Notes: a model not told the origin generated them from the letters alone. Counted from the first letter of the stretch, positions 24,400 to 33,585 are shown. The stretch is DNA of 64,000 bases from Streptomyces sp. BHT-5-2 (GCF_019774615.1 NZ_CP081496.1:3782001-3846000); one strand, 5' to 3'. Made by a program: numbers and translations.

Positions 24400-25278
24400 T
24401 CAGTCTCCGGGGATCGTGAACCGCTGCCGGTCGGACCCGTCGCACGCGGACATCTGGAGCCGACTGCCATTGGACGTATTGCCGTTGGGCACGTCCAGGC
24501 AGTACCCCCACTGGGCGTTCCGCAACTGCCCCGACTCGTAGGACCACTGCTGAGGCGGCGTGCCGTTGCACACCCAGAGCTGGGCCTGTGCACCCGTGGA
24601 CGCGCCCGCCGCGTCCAGGCACCAGTTGCCCAGGTCACCGGCGCGCAGCGACGAGCCTTCGCGGCGCCACCACTGGGCGTTGGTGTTGTTGCAGTCGTAC
24701 GTCTGCACGGCCCGGCCGTTCTCGGCCCGGGAACCGGCGACATCCAGGCACTTTCCGTCCTTGCCCCGGATCTCGCCGCCGGGCACCCGTTGGAAGGAGA
24801 CGTTCCCGCCCGACCGGTTCCCGTGCCCGTAGAAACCCCAGTTGGACCAGCCTCCGTCGCTCTGGAGCTGGAAGTCGCCCGATTCGAAGACCCAGATGTT
24901 GTAGTAGACGCCGCTCGACTTCCGTACCAGAGCCCGGAATCTGAACCCGGTGAGGCTGTGGGTGAAGTGGGCGTCGGAGACCGTCACGAGCAGGTTGTAG
25001 TGGCCGTTCAGGGACGGGCCCAGACCGTTGACCAGGCTCTGGACGTAGTCGCCCCGGCTCTTGGACTTGTTCTGTTGGTGGAGGTCGCGCAGCCGTTGGT
25101 CGAGCCCCCAGTCGGGCTGCCCCTGGGTGATGTTCACCTCGTCGTCGGTGGTGGCGTGTGCGGCCGCCGGACGGGCGGGCGCGGCCTGAGCCGGGAGGAC
25201 ACCGCCGGCTCCGAGCGCGAGTGCCGTGCAGGCGAGCAGCGTGCTGCGCGCGCCCCGCCGGACTGCTGTGGTCGTCAT
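24400..25278 (-). CDS. Secreted ricin-B-type lectin with N-terminal stress-protein-like domain (copy 1)
   Basis: 292 residues with a Sec signal peptide (basic start, ACTALALGAGGVLPAQAAPA). Residues ~45-160 form a domain with HYNLLVTVSDAHFTHSLTGF and YYNIWVFESGDFQLQSDGGW, as in Streptomyces proteins annotated as stress protein. Residues ~165-292 are a beta-trefoil (CLDVAGSRAEN, NTNAQWWRR, CLDAAG, QQWSYESGQL, YCLDVPNGN), with QxW repeats implying carbohydrate binding outside the cell. It lies 18 nt behind a paralog of the same architecture, so the pair arose by tandem duplication. Confidence 0.85.
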   Translation of the reverse strand: MTTTAVRRGARSTLLACTALALGAGGVLPAQAAPARPAAAHATTDDEVNITQGQPDWGLDQRLRDLHQQNKSKSRGDYVQSLVNGLGPSLNGHYNLLVTVSDAHFTHSLTGFRFRALVRKSSGVYYNIWVFESGDFQLQSDGGWSNWGFYGHGNRSGGNVSFQRVPGGEIRGKDGKCLDVAGSRAENGRAVQTYDCNNTNAQWWRREGSSLRAGDLGNWCLDAAGASTGAQAQLWVCNGTPPQQWSYESGQLRNAQWGYCLDVPNGNTSNGSRLQMSACDGSDRQRFTIPGD

Positions 25279-25296
25279 CTCGTCTCGTCTCCGGGG

Positions 25297-26277
25297 CTAG
25301 GGAAGGGTGAACCGCTGGGCGGGACCGTCGTTGCACGGCATCATCTGGAGCCGGTTGCCGTTGCCGGTGTCCCCGTTGGGGATGTCCAGGCAGTAGTTCC
25401 ATTTGCGGTTGCGCAGGGAGCCGTTGCCGACGTAGTCCCACTGCTGGGGCGGGCTCCCGTTGCAGTCCCACAGCTGTACCTTGTCGGTCCAGCCGCCTCC
25501 GCCCGCGTCGAGGCACTTGTTGCCGGGCAGGCCGGACCTGAGCGCGAGTCCGTCCCGGTACCACCACTGGGCGTTGGTTGCGTTGCAGTCGTACATCTGG
25601 ATCGGGGTGCCCCTGTTGGTGGAACTCGACTGCACGTCCACGCACTTGCTCTGCTGGTCCTGCTTCTTCAGGCTGTTCCCGTCGGCCTGGTGGAAGACGA
25701 CCTCGGGACCGTTCCCGGTGAAGCGCCCGCAGAAGCCCCAGTTGCGCCACCCGCCGTCGCTCCTCAGACGGAAGCTGCCGGATTCGAAGATCCAGTAGTG
25801 GTACGTGGCGGAGCCGTCCCAGCTGTAGTGGAGCCGGCCCTCCCAGCGCACGCCGTTGAAGTTGGTGTCGTAGGAGGCGTTTTCCTCCTTGACCATCAAC
25901 ACGTTGTAATGGCCCTGGACCATGGCGCACGAGTCGTTGATCACGCCTTGGACGAAGGCCCCCTGGTCCTTGGCCTTGTGGTTGTCGAAGATCTGGACCA
26001 GATAGGTGATGATGTCGATGAGCGCCTGAAGGGCGTCGACCGGCCCTGCCGCGACCGCGGCGCGCGGGCTCGGCCCGCGCTCCCGCAGCGCCTCGGCCGT
26101 ACGTGCGGAGATTGGCCGCAGGGGCGCGTCCTGGCCGTCGGTACCCATGCGTACGCCCGCCGTCGGGGCCGGTTTCGCGACGGCCGGCGCGGCGCGGGCG
26201 GACGCCTCCATCCCGCCGGCCAGCAGTACGGTGGCCATGAGGGCGGCGATGAGTCCGATTCGCGATCTTCGTAACAT
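25297..26277 (-). CDS. Secreted ricin-B-type lectin with N-terminal stress-protein-like domain (copy 2)
   Basis: 326 residues. The signal peptide is GLIAALMATVLLAGGMEASA. Compared with copy 1 it carries an extra N-terminal segment (residues ~30-110: RPISARTAEALRERG, QALIDIITYLVQIFDNHKA). The shared domain follows (HYNVLMVKEENASYDTNFNG, YHYWIFESGSFRLRSDGGW), then a beta-trefoil with CVDVQSS, NATNAQWWYRDG, CLDAGGG, QQWDYVGNGSL and YCLDIPNGD. It is the promoter-proximal gene of a two-gene operon. Function unknown; a two-part secreted carbohydrate-binding pair is plausible. Confidence 0.85.
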   Translation of the reverse strand: MLRRSRIGLIAALMATVLLAGGMEASARAAPAVAKPAPTAGVRMGTDGQDAPLRPISARTAEALRERGPSPRAAVAAGPVDALQALIDIITYLVQIFDNHKAKDQGAFVQGVINDSCAMVQGHYNVLMVKEENASYDTNFNGVRWEGRLHYSWDGSATYHYWIFESGSFRLRSDGGWRNWGFCGRFTGNGPEVVFHQADGNSLKKQDQQSKCVDVQSSSTNRGTPIQMYDCNATNAQWWYRDGLALRSGLPGNKCLDAGGGGWTDKVQLWDCNGSPPQQWDYVGNGSLRNRKWNYCLDIPNGDTGNGNRLQMMPCNDGPAQRFTLP

Positions 26278-26548
26278 GAGCGTCTCCTGAGAGGTGTGGG
26301 ACGGGATTCGTTCGTCACGTGACCGTAGGCGTGTCCGGTCAACATTCGATAAATACGGAATCGATGGGTAGATGGCGTTCTCGGCGGTGAGCGGCGTTCA
26401 CGCGGTATGGGCCGGTCCACCGGCCGCCCGCCCTACCCCGGCACCCGCAACGGCGAACGTCGAACGCACTCCGTCTCGGCCTCCGCCGACCGGCCACCCT
26501 CGGGCCCTCCGACGGAGCGGCTCGATTCCGCCCGTACCGGATACCTAG

Positions 26549-27592
26549 TAATGCAATGGTGGGTGCTGTGACGGGTGGCCAGGTCAGGGGTTGTGGCTGC
26601 GGTGTTTGTAGTGGCTGGTGCGGGCATGGTGCTGGCGTCGTCTGCGCCAGGTTGACCAGTGCAGGATGTGGTCGACGGTCGGGGCCGGCGGTCGGGCCGG
26701 TGCCAGGGCCGCACCTCAACGCGGGCCCAGTCGTAAACGCGCGGGCCGTGCGCGCCCGCCCCGCAGGAGCGACGCTTCCACCTCTGCCGGGTGAGGCCGT
26801 GAAACAGGTCGTGGACGGGGTGGTCGATGGCTCAGCGGGTGACGACGGTGTCGTGACGGGCGGTGGCCATGACGTGGAAGACGTCTGCTTGTTCCAGTTC
26901 CGAGCGCCAGCCCTTGGAGAAGCCGTAGGCGGCATCGGCGGTCACCCAGCGGAACGGAATGCCATCAGCGATCGCTCGTCGGACCATCGCCTTGGCCATG
27001 GCCACCTTCGTCTCGAAGGCGACCGTGTCCCCGATGCCGGCCCGACGGCACCGGGTCCGGTCATCCGTCCACGAGGCCGGCACATACAGGCGGCGGTCGA
27101 TCAGCGTCCTGCCCCGGTCGGTCGCATAGGCGAGAAAGACACCGACCTGGCAGTTCTCCGTTCGGCCCGCGATGCCGGAGTACTGCCGCTGCACCCCCGC
27201 CGAGCGGACCCCCTTCTTCAAGAAGCCGGTGTCATCCACGATCAGGACCGCCCCGTGATCCCCGAGGCTCTCCATGACGTAGTCCCTCACGTCGTCGAGG
27301 TCCTCCTCGACATCCCACTCGATCCCGTTCAGCATCCGCTGGATACGGACCGGACCGCCATGACCGGCCTGTTCGGCCACAGTCCAGCCGTTCTTGGGCT
27401 GCAGCGGAGCGATCAGCCCCCGCATACGGGCAAGTGCCGACTCCCGCGGCTGCGACCTGCTGAAGCGATGCCCGAACCGATCGTGCACCACGTCCAGTTC
27501 ACGCGCCCACAACCTGACATCACCAAGATCCCCACCCACAACCACACCAACGACCGATCTGGCCACCCGTCACAGCAAGCACCGTTGCAGTT
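26549..27592 (-). mobile_element. Defective IS701-family insertion sequence with terminal inverted repeats
   Basis: Ends at 26552-26582 and 27559-27589 are long imperfect inverted repeats sharing TGCTGTGACGGGTGGCCAG. Flanking bases are CTAG on the left (26545-26548) and CTAA on the right (27593-27596), matching the YTAR target preference known for IS701. At 1.04 kb it is shorter than intact members, because the transposase gene is internally deleted. Confidence 0.75.
26832..27566 (-). pseudogene. IS701 transposase, nonsense mutation and internal deletion
   Basis: The frame from about 27566 has ELDVVHDRFGHRFSRSQPRE, then VLIVDDTGFLKKGVRSAGVQ (first catalytic Asp region), VGVFLAYATDRG and RWVTADAAYGFSKGWR. 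After VVTR a TGA replaces the expected Trp codon at 26832. The frame continues as AIDHPVHDLFHGLTRQRWKR and YDWARVEVRPW, then a deletion joins to the C-terminal LHWSTWRRRRQHHARTSHY. The protein cannot be made intact. Confidence 0.75.
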
Positions 27593-27845
27593 CTAAGGTC
27601 TGGCCAACGGGGCTGGCGGCTGGCCCGTCGGACACGCCCTCAGCCCCGGGGGCCAATCCGGAAGCTCAGGCTGCGCTCGACGACTTCCGGGCAGCGTGGC
27701 GCAAGGCAGGAGCCGCCTGCCGACACCGGCTTGAGTACTCGCAGGCCCGGCGCCGTGCCGTGTCCTCGAAGGGGGCCGTCCAACCCGCAGGGGCGAGAGG
27801 CGTTCGCTTCCGGCCTCCGGGGGCAGGGAGACGATCGGACGCCGA

Positions 27846-28325
27846 CTACGTCGCCGGCAGGTACGACGTTGAGGCGGTGCTTGCCGTCGAGAGTGCCGCG
27901 CTGGTGAACTCGGCGATCGCCTTGTCCCACAGCAGCTCCTTGGACCGCGGTGAAGTGCGGCAGGCTGTGGGCGTGCGCATGGGGACCACACCTGCCGGCC
28001 GACTGAACGCGGGCCACGCCGCCAGCCCGACCGTGCCTGTCCCGGCTTGGGCGAGCGCGGTGAGGTATGCGCTCCCGCCGACTTCGGCAAGCCGTCCCCG
28101 GCAGTGCAGGTGCACGCCCACAGTGATCGAATCGACCGGCTCCCCGGCCGCGTACACCGCCAGCACCGAGACGTAGACAACGGCGAGCGGGCCGGACAGG
28201 TCCTCCGGCAGCAGGGCAGCGGCCGTCTCCGGGATCGAGTCGGGGGCGACGAGCATCCGACCGACCCGGGCACGCTGCGTGGCTTCCCGATCCGCCGGGG
28301 CGGGCATGGCGGCGAGTGTGCTCAT
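27846..28325 (-). CDS. DnaB-like helicase N-terminal-domain protein, C-terminus probably aberrant
   Basis: 159 residues from the ATG at 28325. Residues ~18-100 match the DnaB N-terminal helical domain: RVGRMLVAPDSIPETAAALL, VLAVYAAGEPVDSITVGVHL and GRLAEVGGSAYLTALAQAG. The ATPase half is absent, and the last ~60 residues look like out-of-frame sequence. Stand-alone DnaB-N proteins occur in Streptomyces, so it could be functional. A frameshifted remnant is equally possible. Confidence 0.55.
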   Translation of the reverse strand: MSTLAAMPAPADREATQRARVGRMLVAPDSIPETAAALLPEDLSGPLAVVYVSVLAVYAAGEPVDSITVGVHLHCRGRLAEVGGSAYLTALAQAGTGTVGLAAWPAFSRPAGVVPMRTPTACRTSPRSKELLWDKAIAEFTSAALSTASTASTSYLPAT

Positions 28326-29065
28326 GGTCTTGCTCCTTCAGGGCTCGATGGTGGTCGACGATGGCCACCCCCGCCATGAACAACGAGCAAAGGGGCGCCA
28401 CGGAAACCGTCGGAACCTGCTCGCAGGCGCGGCAACCCGTCCATGGTGTGTGAACGAGCGTATTGGCCGAGCAGCCCGGGGAACCTTTCGGAGTATCGGA
28501 CCAGTGCAGGAAACAGTCGCGGTCGCGCCGGGGCAGTCGGGCGCGGTCGGGGGCGGTGCGGAGATGAGCACGAGTCGGAGCAGTTCGCGGCCGCTGGCCG
28601 GGACGAGCTCGCTCTTTCTGGTGGCGGCCGGTGTGGTGCGGGCGCGGGTGACGGCGAGGACGGCAGTGGCACGCATGCTGATCGGGTCCCAGCGCATCCA
28701 AAAGTTCCAGCAACTGCCTGGCTCTGATCGAGGCCGCAGATGCCCTTGCCGTCTGGAAGTTGGCTTTGCTGGCGAGTTTCCGGCAGCGCTTGTTCATCGC
28801 CTCGAGAGGCACCCGACCTGAGCGAAGTCGCTGTTCACGAGAACGAGAACGGACAGCGCCCGGCCGCGGCAGTGCGGTCGGGCAGTCAGGTCACGACCCG
28901 GAGTTCGCGTTGCTGCGTGAGCCGCTGTATGGGCCGTCTGTAGCAACATCCCCCGCACCCACTTGCGCCTGCTTGCGCCTGCTGCCAGGTCGCCCACACC
29001 GCGGGAAACAATCGCCCCGGTCATGGGACAGGGACGCACCGGAACGGCATCGAGGGGAATGAACG
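28326..29065. other. No supported gene
   Basis: About 740 bases. A minus-strand frame at 28690-28815 reads MNKRCRKLASKANFQTARAS, with no recognised relative. Nothing else stands out. Confidence 0.35.
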
Positions 29066-29353
29066 ATGGAAAGAGCGGGACGCCTGGGGCGCAGAGCGCT
29101 GCTTGCCTGTGGCACCCTCGCTCTCGCCGGGTGCTCATCGATGAGGGATGCCCCAGCGGCGCTCAACGCTTCACCAGCGGCGCGGCCGACCACACTGACT
29201 GTTCATCTCTTCCCCGGTGACGAAGGGTTTTCCGCGACCGCGGGTGCATGCCCGAGGGACTCGCAGCGCGCGCCCGGTGCGCAGGCAGCACGCCAGCCGT
29301 CGCAGAGCCTCACCTCGGGAAACCGCAACGAGACCCCACGTAGCTCTGCGTAG
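29066..29353 (+). CDS. Putative lipoprotein, possibly truncated
   Basis: The ATG at 29066 follows GAGGGG at about 8 nt. The N-terminus RLGRRALLACGTLALAGCSS has a clear lipobox (LAGC), predicting export and lipidation. After about residue 52 (TVHLFPGDEGF) the composition becomes Arg/Gln/Ser-rich without structure, which suggests a frameshift or early truncation. No domain is recognised. Confidence 0.45.
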   Translation: MERAGRLGRRALLACGTLALAGCSSMRDAPAALNASPAARPTTLTVHLFPGDEGFSATAGACPRDSQRAPGAQAARQPSQSLTSGNRNETPRSSA

Positions 29354-29566
29354 CGTTCCAGCTCCGGGGACATCCGGCCACGAGCCCCGCGCAAAAACCC
29401 GTTTGTCGGACCACGGCGACCACTGCTACGTTTCCGGAGGCCGTGCGAAAGAACGAGGAGGTGGTACCCGTGAACGCAGTATCGACATGGGTGCTCCCCT
29501 CCGGGGTCACGGTCGGGCGATAGGTCGGTCGTCCGGGAGCGCCGTTCAAGAGCACTCCCGAAAGGC

Positions 29567-30292
29567 ATGACCATGCAATTCACTTCTGAACAGCGTCTCG
29601 ACGACGGTGTCCTCGAACGGGAATTCATCCTCGGCGAGATCCCCGGCACTCTGTGGACGCCTGGATCCGCACCGTCTCCCCTGATCCTGATGGCCCACAA
29701 CAACGGCCTGTCCAAGGGGGAACCGCGGCTGGTGGCCCGGGCCCGGAAAACCGCGGCGTACGGTTACGCGGTGGCCTCCATCGACGCCGCCGGGTGCGGT
29801 GACCGGACCCGTTCCGCAGCCGACGAGCAGGCTCGCGCGGACCTCCGCCGGGCGATGCAGGCCGGCGAGCCGGTCGATGAGATCTTCGAGTCCTTTATCG
29901 GCCCACTGGTCGAAAAGGCGGTCCCGGAATGGCAGAGCACCCTGGACTCCCTCCTTTCGCTGCCCGAAGTCGGCGGCACCGTCGGGTACTCGGGGTGGGC
30001 CGCCGTCGGTATCCGGCTGGCGGTGGTCGAACCGCGCATCGCGGCCGCCGGTCTCTTCGCCGGGGGTTACGTGCCCCGCGCCCAACGCGAGGAGGCCCGG
30101 CAGCTCACCATTCCGCTGCTGTTCCTGCTGCAGTGGGACGACGAAGGCAACCCCCGGGAACGGGCCCTGGACCTGTTCGACACCTTCGGCAGCAAGGAGA
30201 AAACGATGCACGCCAACATGGGCGGGCACGTCGGCACCCCGTGGTTCGAGATGGAGGACGGGGACCGGTTCTTTGCCAGACACCTGAGGTGA
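29567..30292 (+). CDS. Alpha/beta hydrolase (dienelactone hydrolase-like)
   Basis: 241 residues from the ATG at 29567, with a second ATG two codons later. Features: GEIPGTLWTPGSAPSPLILM forms the first strands, HNNGLSKGEPR the cap entry, and DAAGCGDRTRS follows. The nucleophile region is VGYSGWAAVGIRLAVVEPRI, with Ser in GYSGW (last Gly of GxSxG replaced by Trp). PLLFLLQWDDEGNPR supplies an acid, and ANMGGHVGTPWFE a His. The substrate is unknown. A strong hairpin lies about 110 nt past the stop. Confidence 0.8.
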   Translation: MTMQFTSEQRLDDGVLEREFILGEIPGTLWTPGSAPSPLILMAHNNGLSKGEPRLVARARKTAAYGYAVASIDAAGCGDRTRSAADEQARADLRRAMQAGEPVDEIFESFIGPLVEKAVPEWQSTLDSLLSLPEVGGTVGYSGWAAVGIRLAVVEPRIAAAGLFAGGYVPRAQREEARQLTIPLLFLLQWDDEGNPRERALDLFDTFGSKEKTMHANMGGHVGTPWFEMEDGDRFFARHLR

Positions 30293-30399
30293 GGCCGGCC
30301 TGAAGTGAGGCCGAGCCGTCAGGCCGGCAGCACACGATAGGCGGTGTCGGCCAGGGCGCTGCCCGTCGAAGACAGGCTCCGGCTCCCCTCAGGTCTCCA

Positions 30400-30438
30400 C
30401 ACTGCGGGTCCCTGCCAACTGGGCAGGGACCCGCAGTG
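30400..30438. terminator. 17-bp perfect hairpin between convergent genes
   Basis: CACTGCGGGTCCCTGCC and GGCAGGGACCCGCAGTG pair perfectly around a 5-nt loop. It can terminate both the plus-strand hydrolase and the minus-strand hypothetical gene. Confidence 0.85.
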
Positions 30439-30590
30439 CCCGAAGCCATGAACTGCTCGATTCGGCGGAGCTTCGGGTGCTGCCCCATCTCGCGGACAAG
30501 TGTCCTGTGCCGGCGAAGGTTGGGCGTTGTCGCCGAATGTCCGTTCTCAGCCGACGAAGTCGCCGTCTCGTCGACAGCAGTCGAGCCCGG

Positions 30591-31034
30591 CTACGGGTAT
30601 GGCAGCACGAGGTGGGTGGGGTCCTCCTCGCGCCGGATCTGCACCGGCCCCCGGGCGTAGTGTTCACAGAACTCCACAGGCTCCTTGAAACTGACTGCCG
30701 TCAACGCCTCTGCTCCGGGCATCGGGACAGCAGGGCCGATGGCGTAGTGATGGCGTGTGACCTCGTCCAGCCGCTCAGCCGGCTCCATCGAGGCGAACGT
30801 CGCGGGCCCGATGGCTCGGGTGGGCGTTCCCTGTACCGTCCACTGCGTGCGTAGCTCCAGAACCTCCGGCTTCGGACACCGCCACCTGAATCGCGTGACG
30901 CACAGTGCGCCGACGTTGAACCACGAGCTCCATCCCCATCCGTCGCTGAGGAACCCGAGCTCGGACGCTTCCATGACGCCATACGAAAAAGGGAGGCTGC
31001 TCCAGTGGCCTACCAGCAGGTCATCCAAGTCCAT
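30591..31034 (-). CDS. Conserved-looking hypothetical protein
   Basis: 147 residues from the ATG at 31034. It is Trp- and Pro-rich: GHWSSLPFSYGVMEASELGF, LSDGWGWSSWFNVGALCVTR, FRWRCPKPEVLELRTQWTV. No signal peptide or enzyme motif. The many aromatic residues and the absence of Arg runs argue that it is a real protein. The fold suggests a single beta-rich domain (inference). Family not recognised. Confidence 0.65.
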   Translation of the reverse strand: MDLDDLLVGHWSSLPFSYGVMEASELGFLSDGWGWSSWFNVGALCVTRFRWRCPKPEVLELRTQWTVQGTPTRAIGPATFASMEPAERLDEVTRHHYAIGPAVPMPGAEALTAVSFKEPVEFCEHYARGPVQIRREEDPTHLVLPYP

Positions 31035-31735
31035 CCATAGATCTTCGGGTACAAACGAAGGTCAACAGGTTCAGCAGCCTGGCTGCCGCCGCCGTCCGCC
31101 CCCCGTGCGCTCTGCTGCCCGTGCCGATCGTGACCGGCGGATGAGCGGCGTGCGCGGCAATCGGTCGGCGGCAAGAACTCCAACTCGCCGCGGGCCCCTA
31201 CTCGCCGCGGGCCGGATGGTGAAGGGCGAGAGCCACACCATGGTCAGCCGGCCGAGCGTCGGCCCGCCCTTCTTGGTTGCCGATCAGGTTGGAGGGACAC
31301 CTTGCCCGCCGCCCGCATCGTGTTTGCAGGAGTGCCGACTATCGCCGACCTGAGAATTCGCCTGTCCGGCGCGCGTGGCCCTGCTTGGCGAATCCCGAGC
31401 ATTCCGGACATTGCACAACGCTCCGCCTCGCGCCATATGCGGAGGCGGTCGCGCCGTAGCCGTGAGGAGCGAGATCGCCCATCGTGGCCCGTCACCGGTC
31501 CGGTGCATGGCCAACCGATCATTGCGCGGGGGCTTTTCATGACCGGGCGGCTCCGGTTTCACAGCATCCGGGCGCCGTCGAGGACGTCCGACCGGGCGTC
31601 GCGGGCGGTGGGCGCCGTGTAGTGGGCGAGGGCCTCGTCGAATCGGTGAGCCGGCCGGTCAGGCCCCGACGTTTCTCGTGCCCCGCGGGGAGGCTCCGTC
31701 TGCGACGAACGCGCCGTGGACGGACAATCGGTTCC
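31035..31735. other. No supported gene
   Basis: About 700 bases of shadow ORFs. On the minus strand at 31560-31660 a short frame reads RFDEALAHYTAPTARDARSD, possibly a gene end, unidentified. Confidence 0.35.
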
Positions 31736-32269
31736 ATGGTCTTCTCACGTCCCGTACGGCTGTGGCTGCTTCCCAACGCCGTATTGCTCGCCGCACTGCC
31801 CCTCTGGGGCATCCTCCGCTATCCGCACCTACCGAGCCGGATACCTCGGCACATCAGCACCGAGGGGGTGGACGCCTGGACGGAGCGGTCGATCGGGAGC
31901 GCGTTTGTTCTGGTGTTCGTGTACATCGGAGTGACGGTGCTGCTGACCGCCTGCGCCGAGCTGACGCTGCGGGTGACACCACAGGCGGAGCTGCCGAAGG
32001 ACGCGGCGCCTTTCGGCAACGGGTTGGCCCGGTCCTCGCTCAATCGCCCCCGCACCCGCGCCTCTGCGCTCCGCACCGCCCGGGCCGTGCTGGTTCTCAA
32101 CGCCTGCGCGGGAGTCTCGCTCCTGATCGGCTGCGGGGTGCTGTGGCGCTCCGCAGCCGATCAGCGGGTGTCCGGCTGGCTGTTCGCGGCGATGCTTGTG
32201 CCGCTGCTCGCCGGAACCGCTGTGACGGTGGCGGCCCCGATGCGCGACCGGCACACACCCGTGGACTGA
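31736..32269 (+). CDS. DUF1648-type membrane protein
   Basis: 177 residues from the ATG at 31736. Four membrane helices are evident: LWLLPNAVLLAALPLWGILR, SAFVLVFVYIGVTVLLTACA, AVLVLNACAGVSLLIGCGVL and WLFAAMLVPLLAGTAVTVAA. After the first helix, the loop YPHLPSRIPRHISTEGVDAW is the DUF1648 signature (P-x-HF/W-type loop). The function is unknown; some relatives are immunity or signal proteins such as SdpI. A hairpin terminator lies downstream. Confidence 0.75.
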   Translation: MVFSRPVRLWLLPNAVLLAALPLWGILRYPHLPSRIPRHISTEGVDAWTERSIGSAFVLVFVYIGVTVLLTACAELTLRVTPQAELPKDAAPFGNGLARSSLNRPRTRASALRTARAVLVLNACAGVSLLIGCGVLWRSAADQRVSGWLFAAMLVPLLAGTAVTVAAPMRDRHTPVD

Positions 32270-32495
32270 GCACACGGGCGGGACAGGGAGAGGGGTCGGG
32301 AAAGCCCGGCTCATCAGGGGAGCGTCAAAAGCGGTGCGTCCCTCTTGAAGGCGGGTGCGGGGCGGAATTTGATGGAGCTGTGAACAGCGCCTGGCTCCTT
32401 CTCGACCGTCCACCTCATCCGGTGGGCCCGTGTCGTGCGCCGCGCTGCACGGAGAGCTAGCTCTGCCTCGCGCTGAGACCTCTCCCGCATTCGGA

Positions 32496-32525
32496 CGGGG
32501 CGCCCTGACCTGATCAGGCGCCCCG
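32496..32525. terminator. Hairpin with short T-run
   Basis: CGGGGCGCC and GGCGCCCCG pair around a 12-nt partly complementary loop, followed by TTTGTG. It separates the DUF1648 gene from the SDR gene. Confidence 0.7.
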
Positions 32526-32554
32526 TTTGTGCGTCCGTACGTACGTCGTAGCTC

Positions 32555-32578
32555 TGAGCAACTGAGCAACTGAGCAAC
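32555..32578. repeat. Three perfect 8-bp tandem repeats
   Basis: TGAGCAAC x3, directly upstream of the SDR gene. It may be slippage-prone or a protein-binding array. Confidence 0.7.
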
Positions 32579-32634
32579 TGACCAATCAGAACGGCGCACT
32601 CGCCTCCCTTTTTCCCTCTTCCTGTGAATGGATC

Positions 32635-33444
32635 ATGTCCGTCTTCGACCTTTCCTCCCGTACCGTCCTGGTGACCGGAGCCACCTCCGGCATCGGCTAC
32701 GAAACCGCCCGACAGTTGGCCGAGCGTGGTGCGACCGTCCTCGTACACGGCCGCACCGCCGAGGAGGCACAGGCAGCCACCGACCGACTCGTCGCCGCCG
32801 CGGGCGTCGACGCCTCGCAACTGTGCGCGTTCGCCGCGGACTTCACGCGCCTGGAGGAGGTGGAGACGATGGCGCGTCGCGTCATGGCCGAACACCCCCA
32901 TCTGGATGTCCTGGTCAACAACGCCGCCACCGCAGCTCCCGAACGCCACACCCTCACCGCCGACGGCAACGAGATCGCCTTCCAGGTCAACTTCCTCGCC
33001 CACTACCTGCTGACCTGTCTCCTGGAGCCCGCGCTCACGAGTGACCCGGGCGGCCGGGTCGTCAACGTCTCCTCCTCGCTGCACCGCACCGCCTCCATCC
33101 AGTGGAACGACCCGCAGCGCGCCCGCCGGTACTCCCGGCTCGCCGCCTACGCCCAGTCCCAGCTCGCGCTCGCCGTCTTCGCCGCCGACCCCCGGGTCAC
33201 GGCGGTCTCCGTCCACCCGGGCGTCTGCGAGACGGACCTGCTCCCCCTCTACGGCATCGAGGGCGGCACCGCGACGCAGGGCGCGGCCCACGTGGTCCGG
33301 CTGTGCGACCCGGCCTTCGATGTCGTCAACGGCGCCTACTACGACCGCGACCAGCGCGTCGACCCGGCACCCGCCGTCACCGAGGGCCGCACGGTCAAGC
33401 GCCTCGGCAAGCTCGCCGACCAGCTCGTCGGCCAGCACGCGTGA
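32635..33444 (+). CDS. SDR-family oxidoreductase with substituted active-site lysine
   Basis: 269 residues. The cofactor site is intact: TGATSGIG (residues 14-21), then D-x-LVNNAAT (93-99) and the Ser in VNVSSSLHRT (146-148). The catalytic pair is Y172 but with Q176 in place of Lys (YAQSQLAL), whereas relatives read YAQSK. The C-terminal VHPGVCETDLL is usual for the retinol-dehydrogenase-like branch. Loss of the Lys should weaken cofactor binding and proton relay, so activity is doubtful. It is followed by the bL37-like micro-ORF. Confidence 0.85.
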   Translation: MSVFDLSSRTVLVTGATSGIGYETARQLAERGATVLVHGRTAEEAQAATDRLVAAAGVDASQLCAFAADFTRLEEVETMARRVMAEHPHLDVLVNNAATAAPERHTLTADGNEIAFQVNFLAHYLLTCLLEPALTSDPGGRVVNVSSSLHRTASIQWNDPQRARRYSRLAAYAQSQLALAVFAADPRVTAVSVHPGVCETDLLPLYGIEGGTATQGAAHVVRLCDPAFDVVNGAYYDRDQRVDPAPAVTEGRTVKRLGKLADQLVGQHA

Positions 33445-33507
33445 GAAGACACCACCGACTGAGGCGCCAGCAGGCGGCCTCCCGCATGACGAAGGGACCG
33501 TACACCC

Positions 33508-33585
33508 ATGTCCAAGCGCGCCCGCAAGAAGAAGGCCCGCCGCAAGAAGAACGCCAACCACGGCGGTAAGGCCGGCCAGAGCTGA
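33508..33585 (+). CDS. bL37-like basic micro-protein (25 residues)
   Basis: The ATG at 33508 lies 7 nt after GAAGGGA and encodes SKRARKKKARRKKNANHGGK then AGQS. It resembles the tiny large-subunit protein bL37 of actinobacteria (Arg/Lys block then ANHGKR). Here the usual C-terminal KRPN-type end is replaced by GKAGQS. It would sit in the ribosomal RNA of the 50S subunit if functional, or be a diverged paralog. A perfect 14-bp hairpin 5 nt after the stop shows that it ends a transcript. Confidence 0.7.
   Translation: MSKRARKKKARRKKNANHGGKAGQS

Noticed and set aside
23971..26274. 767-codon plus-strand ORF opposite the two lectin genes
   Set aside because: It is the antisense shadow of two clear secreted-lectin genes, and its composition is Val/Gly/Arg-rich without domains.
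32555..32578. CRISPR-like array
   Set aside because: Only three contiguous 8-bp units without spacers; no Cas genes in the window.
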